Assembly: GCA_030220185.1 (NCBI GenBank)
Contig: JASPKZ010010238.1
Coordinates: 469,501 to 533,500, forward strand
Source of the DNA: Diploptera punctata
Taxonomy: Eukaryota > Arthropoda > Insecta > Blattodea > Blaberidae
Length of the DNA: 64,000 nt
Reading direction: 5' to 3'
Shown: positions 50,961-60,494 of the stretch, in pieces
Position numbering within the stretch: the first letter of the stretch is position 1
Layout: each line of letters starts with the position of its first letter
Position numbers and translations under genes: made by a program
Notes under the pieces: generated by a model
Database searches by the model: none
What the model was told of the DNA's origin: nothing
Seen by the model: the letters and a program-made list of their open reading frames with translations, nothing else

Positions 50961-51099
50961 GTTAACCATGCATCTCACGTGAGAACATAAGTGCTCGCTA
51001 GTTGGAGTTTCTTGACTAAGCTAATTTAATTAGCTTATCTCCCAACAGATGTCAGCAAATGACATGTGGTTAGCATATCGCCTGAAAGAGGAATTAAGT

Positions 51100-51545
51100 G
51101 GGAAACGAAGGTATTACTTGGATGGGAAAGGCAATTAAATTTCTCTCAATGGCACAGTAGCCTCTGCCCGGTTCTGGAATTTCCTTCCTCAAGATGTCAG
51201 GGGTTGCCGCTCACTTGAGACCTTTAAGTCACGCTTATACAGTTACCTGTTGTCTAATAATTAATTTTTCTCTATTTATTTATTCTGTCTTTCTGATGCT
51301 GTATTGTCCTTTTTTACTATATATCTTGTACATATTATATATTTAATTCGTTAAATCTAGAGTAAATCAAAATATATTATATATTTTAATTGTATTGTTT
51401 TTATAACATGTAATCGTTTATGTTTATTGTAATTTATATGTAAGACTATTTTTTTAATTTTTAGAACCTGGTTGAGTGGCAGAAAAGGCCTTAAGGCCTT
51501 AACTCTGCCAGGTAAATTAAAGCTATTATTAGTATTATTATCTAT
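51100..51545 (+). mobile_element. CR1L-like LINE 3' end
   Basis: Coding end NFSQWHSSLCPVLEF in broken frames; the conserved wording is ARFWNSLPQDVRGCRSLETF, KSRLYSYLLSNN, stop. Then a ~270-bp AT-rich 3' UTR and GAGTGGCAGAAAAGGCCTTA, AGGCCTTAACTCTGCCAGGT, AAATTAAAG and an ATT repeat, the same ending as the minus-strand CR1L copies. More diverged; may be a subfamily. Confidence 0.7.
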
Positions 51546-51550
51546 TGTCA

Positions 51551-51650
51551 TTAATAACTAACTCATTGAAACTATCGAACTCGTAGATTAATGGCCGCGC
51601 AGACTTGAGCTCTCCATAGATCCCTATCCTGAAATAATATTTTCCATACG
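51551..51650 (-). mobile_element. RTE-C LINE 3' scrap
   Basis: TAACTAACTCATTGAAACTA, CGCGCAGACTTGAGCTCTCC, ATCCCTATCCTGA and TTTCCA, i.e. the last ~30 codons of RTE-C inverted. 100 bp only, adjacent to the end of the CR1L copy. Confidence 0.75.
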
Positions 51651-51788
51651 GAAGTTAGAAAAAAGTTCATGTTATTATATAAGTCATACACTCTCAGCAA
51701 ATCATAAACTCAATTATATATATATGTTATAATTAAATGTTTAACATTGAGAAATGTAAGCTTAATATGGTATGATAAGAAAAATAAA

Positions 51789-51858
51789 TGCCTGGACGGG
51801 ATTCGAATCCGCATCTCTGAGTCTGTACCTCAGCGTGATATCCATTACACTACCAGGC
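51789..51858 (-). tRNA. tRNA-like unit of tQ palindrome, left
   Basis: Same fold as at 13365-13434: acceptor GCCTGG/CCAGGC, anticodon stem CTGAG/CTCAG, loop GTACAGA with ACA at the anticodon position. T-arm reads GCGGATTCGAATCCCG, so box B starts GATTCGAATCC, one base off the plus copy. Confidence 0.45.
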
Positions 51859-51921
51859 GAATCCAATTCAAACATTTATTTTTCTTATGTATGTATTATA
51901 TTCTCCATTATTACTAGATTC

Positions 51922-51991
51922 GCCTGGTAGTGTAATGGATATCACGCTGAGGTACAGACTCAGAGATCCGGGTTCGAATCCCGTCCAGGCA
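51922..51991 (+). tRNA. tRNA-like unit of tQ palindrome, right
   Basis: GCCTGGTAGTGTAATGGATA, TCACGCTGAGGTACAGACTC, AGAGATCCGGGTTCGAATCC, CGTCCAGGCA. Intact D-, anticodon and T-arms; box B GGTTCGAATCC. Followed 4 bp on by TTTATTTTTC, which could end pol III transcription. The best candidate in the window for an actually transcribed tRNA-like RNA. Confidence 0.5.
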
Positions 51992-52085
51992 TTTATTTTT
52001 CTTATCATACCATATATATATAGCAGCTACTAGGTGGCAGTGGAGACCGAGTTCCCGCTACATCTGGTAATAATAGAGAATATGT

Positions 52086-52160
52086 ATAAGAAAAACAAAT
52101 GTAGCATAAGTGACTCAGAGGTCCGGGTTCAAATCCCATCCAGGCATTTATTTTTCTTAT
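52086..52160 (+). mobile_element. tQ element 3: 75-bp deletion derivative
   Basis: Left ATAAGAAAAACAAATG, right CATTTATTTTTCTTAT, 15 of 16 complementary. Between them only the 3' half of the tRNA-like unit remains: GACTCAGAGGTCCGGGTTCA, AATCCCATCCAGGCA. Keeping both TIRs while losing the tRNA 5' half indicates that the TIRs are real element ends. Confidence 0.75.
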
Positions 52161-52256
52161 CTTGTATATATATATATATGCACACACTGTACAAATTTTA
52201 TAAAATAAAATCAGTGTTATTATTTTCCTCACATTTTCTCTGAAAATCATGAACGA

Positions 52257-52472
52257 ATTGTAAATTCTGCTTAGATGCCTTTTTTTATTAGACTTAAGAA
52301 GCTTTTAGGAGCCGGAAAATCTTCAGACTCGGAACCTCCGCCTTGAAGTTCCTTCTGGAGGACTGGCTCATTGGATTTTTCCATCCTAAAAACATCCATC
52401 GACCCCGGTCGGGTTTGAACCCGTGACCCTCGGAACCAGAGGCAAGGAACATAACCACTAGTCAACCTGCAT
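52257..52472 (-). mobile_element. S2 SINE head and body, 3'-truncated
   Basis: Minus strand: GGTTGACTAGTGGTTATGTT, CCTTGCCTCTGGTTCCGAGG, box B GGGTTCAAACCCG, TTTTTAGGATGGAAAAATCC, GAGTCTGAAGATTTTCCGGC, AAGGCATCTAAGCAGAATTT. The body is altered in the middle (CCGAGTCTG preceded by a changed GGCGGAGGTT). The last ~170 bp of S2 are absent, unusual because LINE-driven loss is normally at the 5' end. Confidence 0.8.
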
Positions 52473-53100
52473 CATTTAGATTATTAAAATTATAAAGTAT
52501 CGTTCTGAAAATTAAAATCTTCCTGTCATAATACCGAAACTTCATGATATATATATATTAAGTTTCATGATTTTAACTAACACCTCACGCCACTGTTTCC
52601 TGGTAAAAAAAAATTCTTTGCATTACTCGTTTGTCTATCATACGTTGCTTTAAGGATATTTCTAAAGCTTATATATTACGTGATATACTTGTTTCATGAC
52701 ATAAATGGCTATTTAATGAACACACAGTTCTGCTCTTGTACGAGATCTTTATATTGTGAAGAGTAGTTGAAACTTGAGAAATGTAAAGAGTATAATTTAA
52801 CGTTACCTACAACATCTGCCTCCGCTAATAAGGCAACTTGAGTCTCTCTCGCTGGCTCATAAGTAGCCCTTGTTTTAACTCAGGAATTTCAACGCAGCTT
52901 ATAAATTACGCAAAAGCTTTCATTATTAGCATGATGCCATAGGAGACATTGGACTCGTTGTCAAGCAACGGTGTTTCTGAGGAAATATTCACTACAAATG
53001 TCGTCCTATTCAAACTAGACCTAGTAGTTTACATCAAATTAATTCTATTCAAACATTAGCCAGTTATTATTAAGGTTTCTCTAGAACAAAGCATATTAAT
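52473..53100. other. No gene seen
   Basis: About 630 bp, mixed composition, no coding frame or matched repeat. Confidence 0.4.
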
Positions 53101-54590
53101 ATTTTTTTGCACGATAATGCGTTCTGTCGTACTTACAGCAATGGCGACCATGGTTGAAAATTCAATTTCCTAAATATCGGGGTTTCCAACCTAAATAACT
53201 TCTTCTACACTTCACGGGCTAGGCAAATTGCCTGTTCCGCCTCACAGTTGTTCTGTCCATATTTTCACTGGTCTTCCTACATTCTTCTTCATCTTAAAAC
53301 TTAATTTGTAGGATTTTCATCCTGTTTATTTCCAAAATCACTCCTCGGAGGAAGACGTATTGGATGTGTATTTACTGTCTATATCCATCTCTTGTCTGGT
53401 CTTCCTCTTGTTCTTCTCCCGTCCATTGGTCTATCTTCTTTAGCTCTTTTTGCAAGCCGGATTTCTTCCATTCTTTCTATATGACCCTTCCGATATTTTC
53501 GTCTATCTATAATAAATTTGGTTATGTCTTGAATATGGCATTTGTCCCTAATTTCTGTATTGTGTATTTTATCAAATAATGTTTTCCCCTGAATAGTTCT
53601 TAAGATTTTCATTTCGCATGTGCTTATTATTTGTTTAGTTTTTGCGGAGAAGGAATCCTTCGGTACGGTGTACCTGACGGAAGAGGCAACTCTACATCTA
53701 CTGCCTTGTAGATTGACAAACGGGCGGATGGGGTTCGTTAGTCCTGCAAGACAACCCATCTAGGAGAAACAACTCCGAAATAAAACGGGGCAGGCTGCGC
53801 TCTGGAGCTGGATGAAGGCAATCGTCCTAGGGAGGAAACCCCAAATAATAAACTCGCCATGAAAACGGGCTAGCAACCCACTTCAAGTTGTATCTTATAC
53901 ATTGTTCGCAGTCCCAAGGATCAAACCTCGGATGAAACGACAAACGCTTCCTACATTCCTTGAACCTTAAATCCGTCCGGCTGAACACTGTGAGAGAGAT
54001 GAGTTTGGATTTATTTACATGGCCGGGTTACCAGCCCAGATGCACAACCAGTTCCCCTAGTGGATCGGGGATTTATTCCGGAGTTTCCTTCTCCTAGATG
54101 GGTTGCTAACCAAAGCTTTGAGGTCCCATCTACTCCTTGTCTTGCAGGTTTCTCTTCCGCCTTCTTTACCGTTGAGAACAAGTTTCGTCTTCCGCTTCTG
54201 AAGCCGTTGAGGTTCCCGCGTTGGCAACCTACATAACTGTACTGTAATATTACATATTACCTACCTCGTGCGGGAAGTAAAACCACTGCCCTTTATGTAT
54301 ACTACGTACATAGCATATACAAAAATATATCCAAAATGTAGTGTTAATAAACACAAAACAAATCACTGTATTTCGAATGAACTAAACTTTATTTGAAACA
54401 ATATAAAAAAGCAATAAATACGTACTTTCCGCGTACTTCTCAACTAAATTATTTTCAGCGCTTATCGTGTAAACATTGGTCACACTGTTATCGTTAGTTA
54501 GTTGTTTATAATGAACGCAAATATTTTCCAACAAATATGTTATTATTTTACAATTATTTATTATTTTGAAAACACCATTGCCCAAAAACT
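53101..54590 (+). mobile_element. MITE-1 copy 3, split by a 1-kb LINE insertion
   Basis: Left TTTTTTTGCACGATAATGCG, TACTTACAGCAATGGCGACC to 53200; right from 54239 CTGTAATATTACATATTACC, GTATACTACGTACATAG, GAACGCAAATATTTTCC, ending CACCATTGCCCAAAAAC. The two parts join to one normal MITE-1 when 53201-54224 and one TSD copy are removed. TIRs have two or three changes. Confidence 0.8.
53201..54224 (-). mobile_element. LINE insertion with doubled, inverted 5' leader
   Basis: TSD CAACCTAAATAACT (53187-53200) and CAACCTACATAACT (54225-54238), 13 of 14. From the left on the minus strand: GAA tail, RTE-H-like end (to ~53300), then KRTRGRPDKRWI, IERMEEIRLAKRAKEDRPMD and EMKILRTIQGKTLFDKIHNT. Then, on the plus strand, a leader (53646-53890: AACCCATCTAGGAGAAACAA, CTCCGAAATAAAACGGGG) and on the minus strand another (54224-53895) with the same AACCCATCTAGGAGAAGGAA, ACTCCGGAATAAAT. 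So two leader copies face each other. RT and endonuclease are missing. Confidence 0.7.
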
Positions 54591-54594
54591 TATG

Positions 54595-54965
54595 TAGAAT
54601 ACAAATCCGAAATATATCAAATCAAATGTAAGGATTGTGACAAAATCTATATAGGAAAAACAAAAAGAAATTTAAAAACTAGAATGAAAGGACATCTTAG
54701 AAATGTAAAAAACGGTGAAGTGGACAAGTCAGCTGTAGCAGTCCATGCTTGGTCTGAAAAACATTTAATCGATACAAAAGCTAGCCTAATCAAACACACA
54801 GATAAACCGAAAGAACTATAGAAGAAAGAAGAAGCGCGCCAAGAAACAACGTAACACCGTCAACCAGAGGCTACTGATGATGGAGATAAGCTCCGAAACT
54901 GCAGTCTAGAAGAAAAAGGATATGAGGTGAGGTAATAAAAACATTAATTTAATTCTTTAATTATT
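54595..54965 (+). mobile_element. Penelope-like element 3' remnant, GIY-YIG
   Basis: Frame from ~54597: YKSEIYQIKCKDCDKIYIGK, TKRNLKTRMKGHLRNVKNGE, DKSAVAVHAWSEKHLIDTKA. The CKDC..IYIGKTKRNLKTR..GH order is the GIY-YIG domain of Penelope-like elements, with a nearby Cys pair. Stop at AACTATAG. Downstream VNQRLLMMEISSETAV-like codons and CTGATGATGG, near the usual 3' end. Starts directly after the right end of MITE-1 copy 3. No inverted flank as at 18.9 kb; different family. Confidence 0.75.
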
Positions 54966-54999
54966 ATTAATATCAATACATTATTATTATTATTATTAT

Positions 55000-55400
55000 T
55001 GTCTTCTTCTTCTTCTTCTTCACTTCCTGGTTTAGGCAAGAGTTGCCTGTTCCGTCTTCACTAATAGATCTAAGACCATCTCTTCCGAGGACGTCCGACA
55101 TCTCTTCTTCCTCTTGGAATATAATGGAAGATTTTATTTGGTAATCTACTTTCTTCCATTCTTTCTACATGTTCTTTCCACTGTATCTTGTTGTTAAATA
55201 TATTTTCTTTTATGGAGTAGATCTGGAGTTCTTCACGGATATCCTCGTTTCTTATCTGGTCCATCCTAGTGCAGCCTTTTACTCTTCTTAAAAATTTCAT
55301 CTCGGCTGCTTGGATTTTACTTTCTTGTTTGGTGGTGGTAATCCAAGATTCACTCCCATACAAAAGGACAGGGACAGCCATTATTTTATAAAATTTTAAT
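55000..55400 (-). mobile_element. RTE-F LINE 3' fragment, open frame, GAA tail
   Basis: Frame 55381-55070 unbroken: MAVPVLLYGSESWITTTKQE, SKIQAAEMKFLRRVKGCTRM, DQIRNEDIREELQIYSIKEN, NKIQWKEHVERMEESRLPNK, IFHYIPRGRRDVGRPRKRWS. 3' side GAAGACGGAACAGGCAACTC, AGGAAGTGAAGAAGAAGAAG. Gives the uninverted reference for the rearranged copy at 46.64 kb. Confidence 0.85.
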
Positions 55401-55900
55401 TTATTATTATTGTGATTATTGTTATTATTATTGTTGTTATTATTATGGTTCAGTAATGGGCAATATAAAGCTAGTAAAGAGAAAATGTATAAATAAATCT
55501 TTATCCCACGAACGTAGTCAGACGTCTCCTCTATAACTCAAGTTATAATAAACACAGAGAGGAAATGTTAGCTACGTAATACAAGATTTGGCTGTCAACA
55601 TGGTCGGGGGTTTTGAGTGCAAGAGTCTCCCTGGACAGCAGTGAACTCTCGTTTCCGTGCTCTTTAGTATTTTGTCACCCCATCCCCAAATGACCCGTCA
55701 TTAATACTCTTAACCCTATTAGCAAGGAACATAGAACTGACCTCTTGCTATTAGTGGAGATACTCTCAAAGTAGCCGCAGCTGTCTGATCCTTGTATCCC
55801 TTTCCAAATGAATCAGTATGCTCTTGTCAGCTCAAGCAGTACTTTGGAGAATGAGATTCAAAAAGATGCCTTGAATAACGAATTCAAATTACATGGCTGT
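55401..55900. other. No gene seen
   Basis: About 500 bp. An ATT-rich patch (55390-55447) at the left, then unassigned moderate-GC sequence (GGTCGGGGGTTTTGAGTGCA). No coding frame. Confidence 0.4.
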
Positions 55901-56451
55901 TACACTGAGCAACAAAAAAGAATTTTGCTTTATCTCAGAAAGAAAAATATGCGATTCTGATAGTATTTTTTCTCCTGAATTCAAATATGATATCTGTTTT
56001 TCTCCATCGCGCAAGGTTTCCGAGAGACAGGAATTTATAATTTCAATCACTTTAATATTTTCCGCATTTGTAACTAAACAATATTCGAACATTCGGACTC
56101 ACCTAGAAAGTAAGAAATTACGATTTTCTGCTATATTTCGCATGTGGATCATCCGTCTTGATAGTCCAACAATAATCGGCCAGCATATTAGGATTCAATT
56201 TGCCTTGATATCTCTTTTCCATAGCTCAAATCTCCTGAGTTACTTCATTTGATTTTATTTTACAATGGACAAATGGACGAAAAAACATTTATTGAAAAAT
56301 ATAATTATTTAAATCCATTAATTTAAATTGAAATAAAAAGAACTTTGGTGATGGAGAAATTCCGAATACATATTTGAAAAAACTATAAAAAAAACTGCAT
56401 TAAGTTCAGCTATTGGTACCCATGAGACAAAAATCATGTTGACCAGTGTTA
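55901..56451 (-). mobile_element. MITE-2 copy, inverted, complete
   Basis: Left TACACTGAGCAACAAAAAAG, right CATGTTGACCAGTGTTA. 551 bp. Frame 55893-56252 on the plus strand is antisense to the coding remnant; the conserved sense is minus, where KWNPNMLADYC is shifted and partly lost (AGGATTCAATTTGCC). No guest insertion. Confidence 0.8.
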
Positions 56452-56872
56452 TCAGAGAAGTGCAATTCAGTTCTTAGTGGTAATGCTCAAATATACTTTC
56501 AATTTATGTTGCATTTCAAAGGAAGTAGAAATAACTCACCATGTTTTTTTTCTTTTTCCAGAATTTTTTCATTTCGTTAATAAATTCCCTAATTGTAAGA
56601 TGTACAAACTATTTATCTTAGACACGAGTGAATTTATGAATGACATTTATTTACGTATTGGTATTGAATAACTTGCAAGAGAATGTGGGATTTTTTTAGA
56701 AAAGCAAAGGTTTAATGGAACAAAATACTGAAATACAAATAGATTATTTTTCTCAGATATAAGCTTAACATACAAAAGAATATTTCAAGCAATCAAAGGT
56801 ATTCTGCAGGAAATAAATAATTTTGCATCGTCTATTGAAATTTTACAAGAATTTTACAAGAATATATACGGG
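56452..56872. other. No gene seen
   Basis: About 420 bp. A 64-codon frame (56477-56671) has no recognised motif. Confidence 0.4.
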
Positions 56873-57445
56873 GTGAATCATAAATATGGCTATACGTTTG
56901 ATCGCTTTGTGTGATCAAAATATTACCACCACAGGAAATATTAAATTACCATTGGAAAGGCAATTATTCAAATTACAACAATGGAATAAAACAAAACAGT
57001 GTAGAACTTACGTCATTAGTCAAAATGGCGTTGAATATGTAACAGCAAATTACAATTGCTGCATGGGCAATACGTATGCTAATGATCGTGAGGCCGCAAG
57101 ACGGGCAAGATGTGAGTTTAACGTAGCATTGCAGCCGTCGACTCTGGAGAAGTGGAGAAAACTACTGCTGGAAACGGGAAGGATGCAGAAAATCAAACCT
57201 CCTGGAAGGCCTCGCATTAGCACGGATGCAGAAACAACGAACAGAATTGTGAAGGCTTTCGACCCTAGCCCACAAAAATCAACCCGCCAAGCTGCACGTG
57301 AGCAGTGATTTGTCTTCTTTGTTCTATTGTTGTAATTTCAAGGATTCCCTTTCCAATGATAACATAATATATCCTTTAATCATAATATTTTCGTCACAAA
57401 ATGCGATCAAATGTATGACCATATTTCTTAATCACTCTGTATATG
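56873..57445 (+). mobile_element. Mar-1 copy 2: mariner-like MITE with N-terminal ORF
   Basis: TIRs ~50 bp: left GGGGTGAATCATAAATATGG, right CACTCTGTA complement at 57440. Frame 56886-57308 (140 codons) first reads the TIR, then, shifted relative to copy 1 by a small indel, NDREAARRARCEFNVALQPS, EKWRKLLLETGRMQKIKPPG, RPRISTDAETTNRIVKAFDP, SPQKSTRQAAREQ and stop. The GRPR hinge and SPQKSTRQAARE helix are the mariner-type N-terminal bipartite DNA-binding region. The catalytic part is deleted. TA at both outer edges. Confidence 0.8.
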
Positions 57446-57621
57446 AAAACTGCTCTGAATTTCGAGATTCCTGATGAACGTGACCTCATCTCAAAGTTCA
57501 TCAAATCAACATCAGATGGCAAACGTTATTGATGGAGATTCCAACGAAAATCCGGTAGTCATAATGTCGGTTGAAAATGAGAGAGATCCTTCTCTTGAAA
57601 ACTAGTTCCCATGTTTGATTT

Positions 57622-57972
57622 CCGATTGAGGGTCTTTCCACTTTTCAGCGGTTGCCCTTTTACCAGCCGGCTGCTGGCCCTTCACATCTACATATGTCAA
57701 TCACAGAGGTAGATGATCAACAGCCAGTGTAGGGGTGACATGTGGTTAGCATGTCGAGTCCCCCAGCCGTTATAGCTGGTTCCTCAACCTGGAGCCGCTA
57801 CTTATTGTAGCTACCCAATTGCCTCACGATGCTGGGTGGGCACCGGTCCCATACTGGCCGAAATACCATGAGAAAATTTCTTCCCCCATGGAGACTCGAA
57901 CCAGCGCAAGTCCCGTAGCTCTGCGCCAAGGCTTCCTACCTTAACCGCTCGGCTACGGCGCGGGACCCCCCC
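57622..57972 (-). mobile_element. S1 SINE, complete
   Basis: Same sequence as 27183-27525 with few differences; head at right with GCGCCGTAGCCGAGCGGTTA, followed outside by a run of C (57966-57975). CCCATGTTTGA (57608-57618) and CCCGTGTTTGA (57973-57983) are a probable TSD with one change. Box A and box B intact. Confidence 0.85.
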
Positions 57973-58085
57973 CCCGTGTTTGAAGAAACATAAAATATGA
58001 GGTGAGATGTTAAAAAATTACTAATTAATTTACGAATATCTCAATATACCGCCTTACCTCCGTTGTCGGTATTTTTGCAACACCT

Positions 58086-58088
<3 letters not shown>

Positions 58089-58132
<44 letters not shown>
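58089..58132. repeat. (AT)n microsatellite
   Basis: About 22 AT units, pure. Preceded by CACCTTGTACATATATAT. Confidence 0.95.
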
Positions 58133-58136
<4 letters not shown>

Positions 58137-58750
58137 TATACGTCAAAATGAGTGAGTGCTATACTGATGGCAGTGGGCTTTGAAGAAAGATAGAATGTCG
58201 AGGAACGTGTTCTACCTGGATAGAAATATGAGATGTTGTTACAAAATAATGAACACCGCAAAAGTCTTAATCCTTAAAGAATGAGTACTTAAATAGTTAA
58301 AAACAAAAGTTCATAAAAGTTTTCGTTAAAAGTTTTACATGAAATGGGATAACTCTGCTTTAAAGAATATTTTATCTTAAATTGTTTAAATTGAAACCAC
58401 TTTATAAGTTTGTACTTTGTTTGGAGTTTAGTGTGTACGTGCTTCGCCCAACAGAAATTAGCACGTCATTAAAACTTCATCTTCTCCTTGCACTAGAACC
58501 GTGATTCATCCGACTGGAGAGCCGTTTATTGCGCACGCTCCTTCCCTACATTTCCTACCCTTATCGTTGCCATATCCTCAAACTACAAATGAGTGCTGAT
58601 AAAGAACAATTGATGCACCACATTTTAACATCACGAAACTAGTTCGTTCGAAGTTCTTCCCGTAAATAATGCCATTAGCAGAGCCCGACGCACTCAAATT
58701 GGATTTTAAATTATACTTCTTTTTTTAATTATCATCATCATCATCATCAA
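58133..58750. other. No gene; ATC repeat at right end
   Basis: About 600 bp without coding sequence or recognised element. A short ATC run (58731-58750) precedes the S2 SINE and may be the tail of a lost LINE fragment (GAT inverted) or target sequence. Confidence 0.4.
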
Positions 58751-59141
58751 TCGGCCGCGGTGGACTAGTGGTTATGCTCTTTGCCTCTGGTCACGAGGGT
58801 CGCGGGTTCAAACCCGGCTGGGATCGATGGATTTTTTGGGATGGAAAAATCCATGGGGCAAGTCCTCCGGGAGGGCCTTTAAGCCTGGGTCCCGAGTCTG
58901 AAGATTTTCAGGCTCGTAAAAAATCCCTAAGCCTGAATGAAAAGGCCTCTAAGCAAAATTTATCGACTTTTCCCGTCCTAGTACTACCTTGGTTTCCTAG
59001 ATGTCAGTATGAGGCGGAACGCTGACCACGGACCACTCAAATGACATCTGTACGCAAACAAGTGTAACAAAATTAGTATGGTTTAAATTCTCCCCTGTAG
59101 AGGGAGAGCGCCTAAATCTCTGTTAAACATGGGCTTACAAG
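58751..59141 (+). mobile_element. S2 SINE copy, complete
   Basis: Head TCGGCCGCGGTGGACTAGTG, GTTATGCTCTTTGCC, box B GGGTTCAAACCCGG; body GGCAAGTCCTCCGGGAGGGC, TCAGGCTCGTAAAAAATCCC, AGTACTACCTTGGTTTCCTA; end CTGTAGAGGGAGAGCGCC, ATGGGCTTACAAG. TSD not resolved. Confidence 0.85.
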
Positions 59142-59142
59142 A

Positions 59143-59900
59143 AGATCACCAACTAACTTCACGGATTAGGTTTTTGCCTGTTCTGATCTCACATCTGTTC
59201 AGCCCAGCGTTTTCTTGGTCTTCATACCGATTTTCGTCCTCCAGGATTATACATCAGTGCCATCTTTGGTATTTTATCCCACAATATTCCATCGAGGCAA
59301 GCAATTGCAAAGTTTCGTTTATTATTTCTATTTCTTATTTCCTCTTTATAACTTCCATTTTTATTTATTTTTATTCCTAAATATCTGATCTCACTACAAG
59401 ATTTTATTGTTTTTTAAGTCTCCAAAATTAAATTTTGATCTGGTTCACCAATTAATACATGTGTTTTCTTCATGTTCAAAATTAATCCTCATTTTTTATA
59501 TTCATCTATTAATTTTCTTGTCATATATTCTAAATTTTCATAACATTGTGCAATTAACAATTGATGATCTGCAAAATGTAAGTTGTATAAAGTTTTGTTG
59601 TTTGAAATAGGAAATCCCATGCTTGAAAAGTTTCTCCTGCAATTCTTTAATATTTCATGTACATATATTTTAAACAGAGTCGGTGATAGACAACAACATT
59701 GACGAAGACCTTTATTTATCGTACAACCATTAGACAATTTACTGCCAATTTTAATTTTAGAAATGCGATTATCATATAAATTTTGTATAGCTTTAATTAT
59801 TATAGGCTTAATTCGCATACGTCTTAGAGCAATCCATAGTTTATCTATAGGAGAATTGTCGTATGCTTTCTCAAGATCTACTGATAGTAGATGCATGGAT
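59143..59900 (-). mobile_element. LINE fragment with RT domain, internally deleted
   Basis: 3' end at left: CCAACTAACTTCACGGATTA, GGTTTTTGCCTGTTCTGATC (RTE-H-like ending). At ~59262 it switches to KRNFAIACLDGILWDK complement, then upstream to frame 59896-59489: RT block A LLSVDLEKAYDNSPIDKLW, block B INKGLRQCCCLSPTLFKIYV (normally QGC), block C LHFADHQLLIAQCYEN (second Asp changed to His), MTRKLIDEYKK. The GHV.RM part is absent. Catalytically dead by the Asp-to-His change. Confidence 0.75.
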
Positions 59901-60179
59901 CATTATTAAATATAATCTTATTAAATATAATCTTTCAATATTCATTATTAAAAATTATACTAAATAAGAAAACCATTATGCTCAAAACTAAAAGACGTCA
60001 ATGATATTAGCCGGTAAACACAAAAAAAAAAAATAATTTCGCTGAAAAATGTAATTCGATAGAAATATAATTAAATATATAATATATAAATATTTTTATT
60101 CAATACCACAGGTTTTCTTTTATAATATTTATGGATTCTTCCCTAGTATTGGCAGAATTGTAATCTATTTCTTAGGTTT
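59901..60179. other. No gene seen
   Basis: Spacer, AT-rich, nothing assigned. Confidence 0.4.
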
Positions 60180-60405
60180 AGGCATATGGAAGGCCGAGTT
60201 ACGTTACACCGATGATATGATGGGTGATAAATGATAATGAAGCGATAGGGGGGATCTTACCCTAGACTTAACCTAAACTCCAGGTTAAACTCAAATCTCC
60301 TTTGAGGAAAAATTCCTATAGTCTAACCGGAAATCGAACCCGGGACCACATGAACTGTAGTCAGAAACGCTGAGCACTACCCAAGAGGCTCGTCGATGTA
60401 ATATT
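60180..60405 (-). mobile_element. S5 SINE
   Basis: Minus strand: GAGCCTCTTGGGTAGTGCTC (box A), CCCGGGTTCGATTTCCGG (box B), then TTTCCTCAAAGGAGATTTGA, CCTGGAGTTTAGGTTAAGTC, and ATGATATGATG..GTAACG near the 3' end. tRNA-derived, single copy here; no TSD seen. Body text does not match S1-S4. Confidence 0.6.
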
Positions 60406-60494
60406 TTTCCAGCGATTTAAAATTTACGTTACAGGTCATGTAATATTCCACTAAAAAAATAACTGATTGAAATAATTTTTTTATGGTATAAAAA

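Larger units (their letters stand above)
51771..52009. mobile_element. tQ element 2: palindrome of two tRNA-like modules
   Basis: Outer ends TATGATAAGAAAAATAAATG and CATTTATTTTTCTTATCATA are exact complements. Minus-strand tRNA-like unit 51789-51858, inner TIR CATTTATTTTTCTTAT at 51873-51888, a ~30-bp centre, then a plus-strand unit 51922-51991 with its right TIR at 51990-52005. The second unit lacks an inner-left TIR. The two tRNA-like sequences differ at only about one or two bases, so the duplication is recent or gene-converted. Confidence 0.85.
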
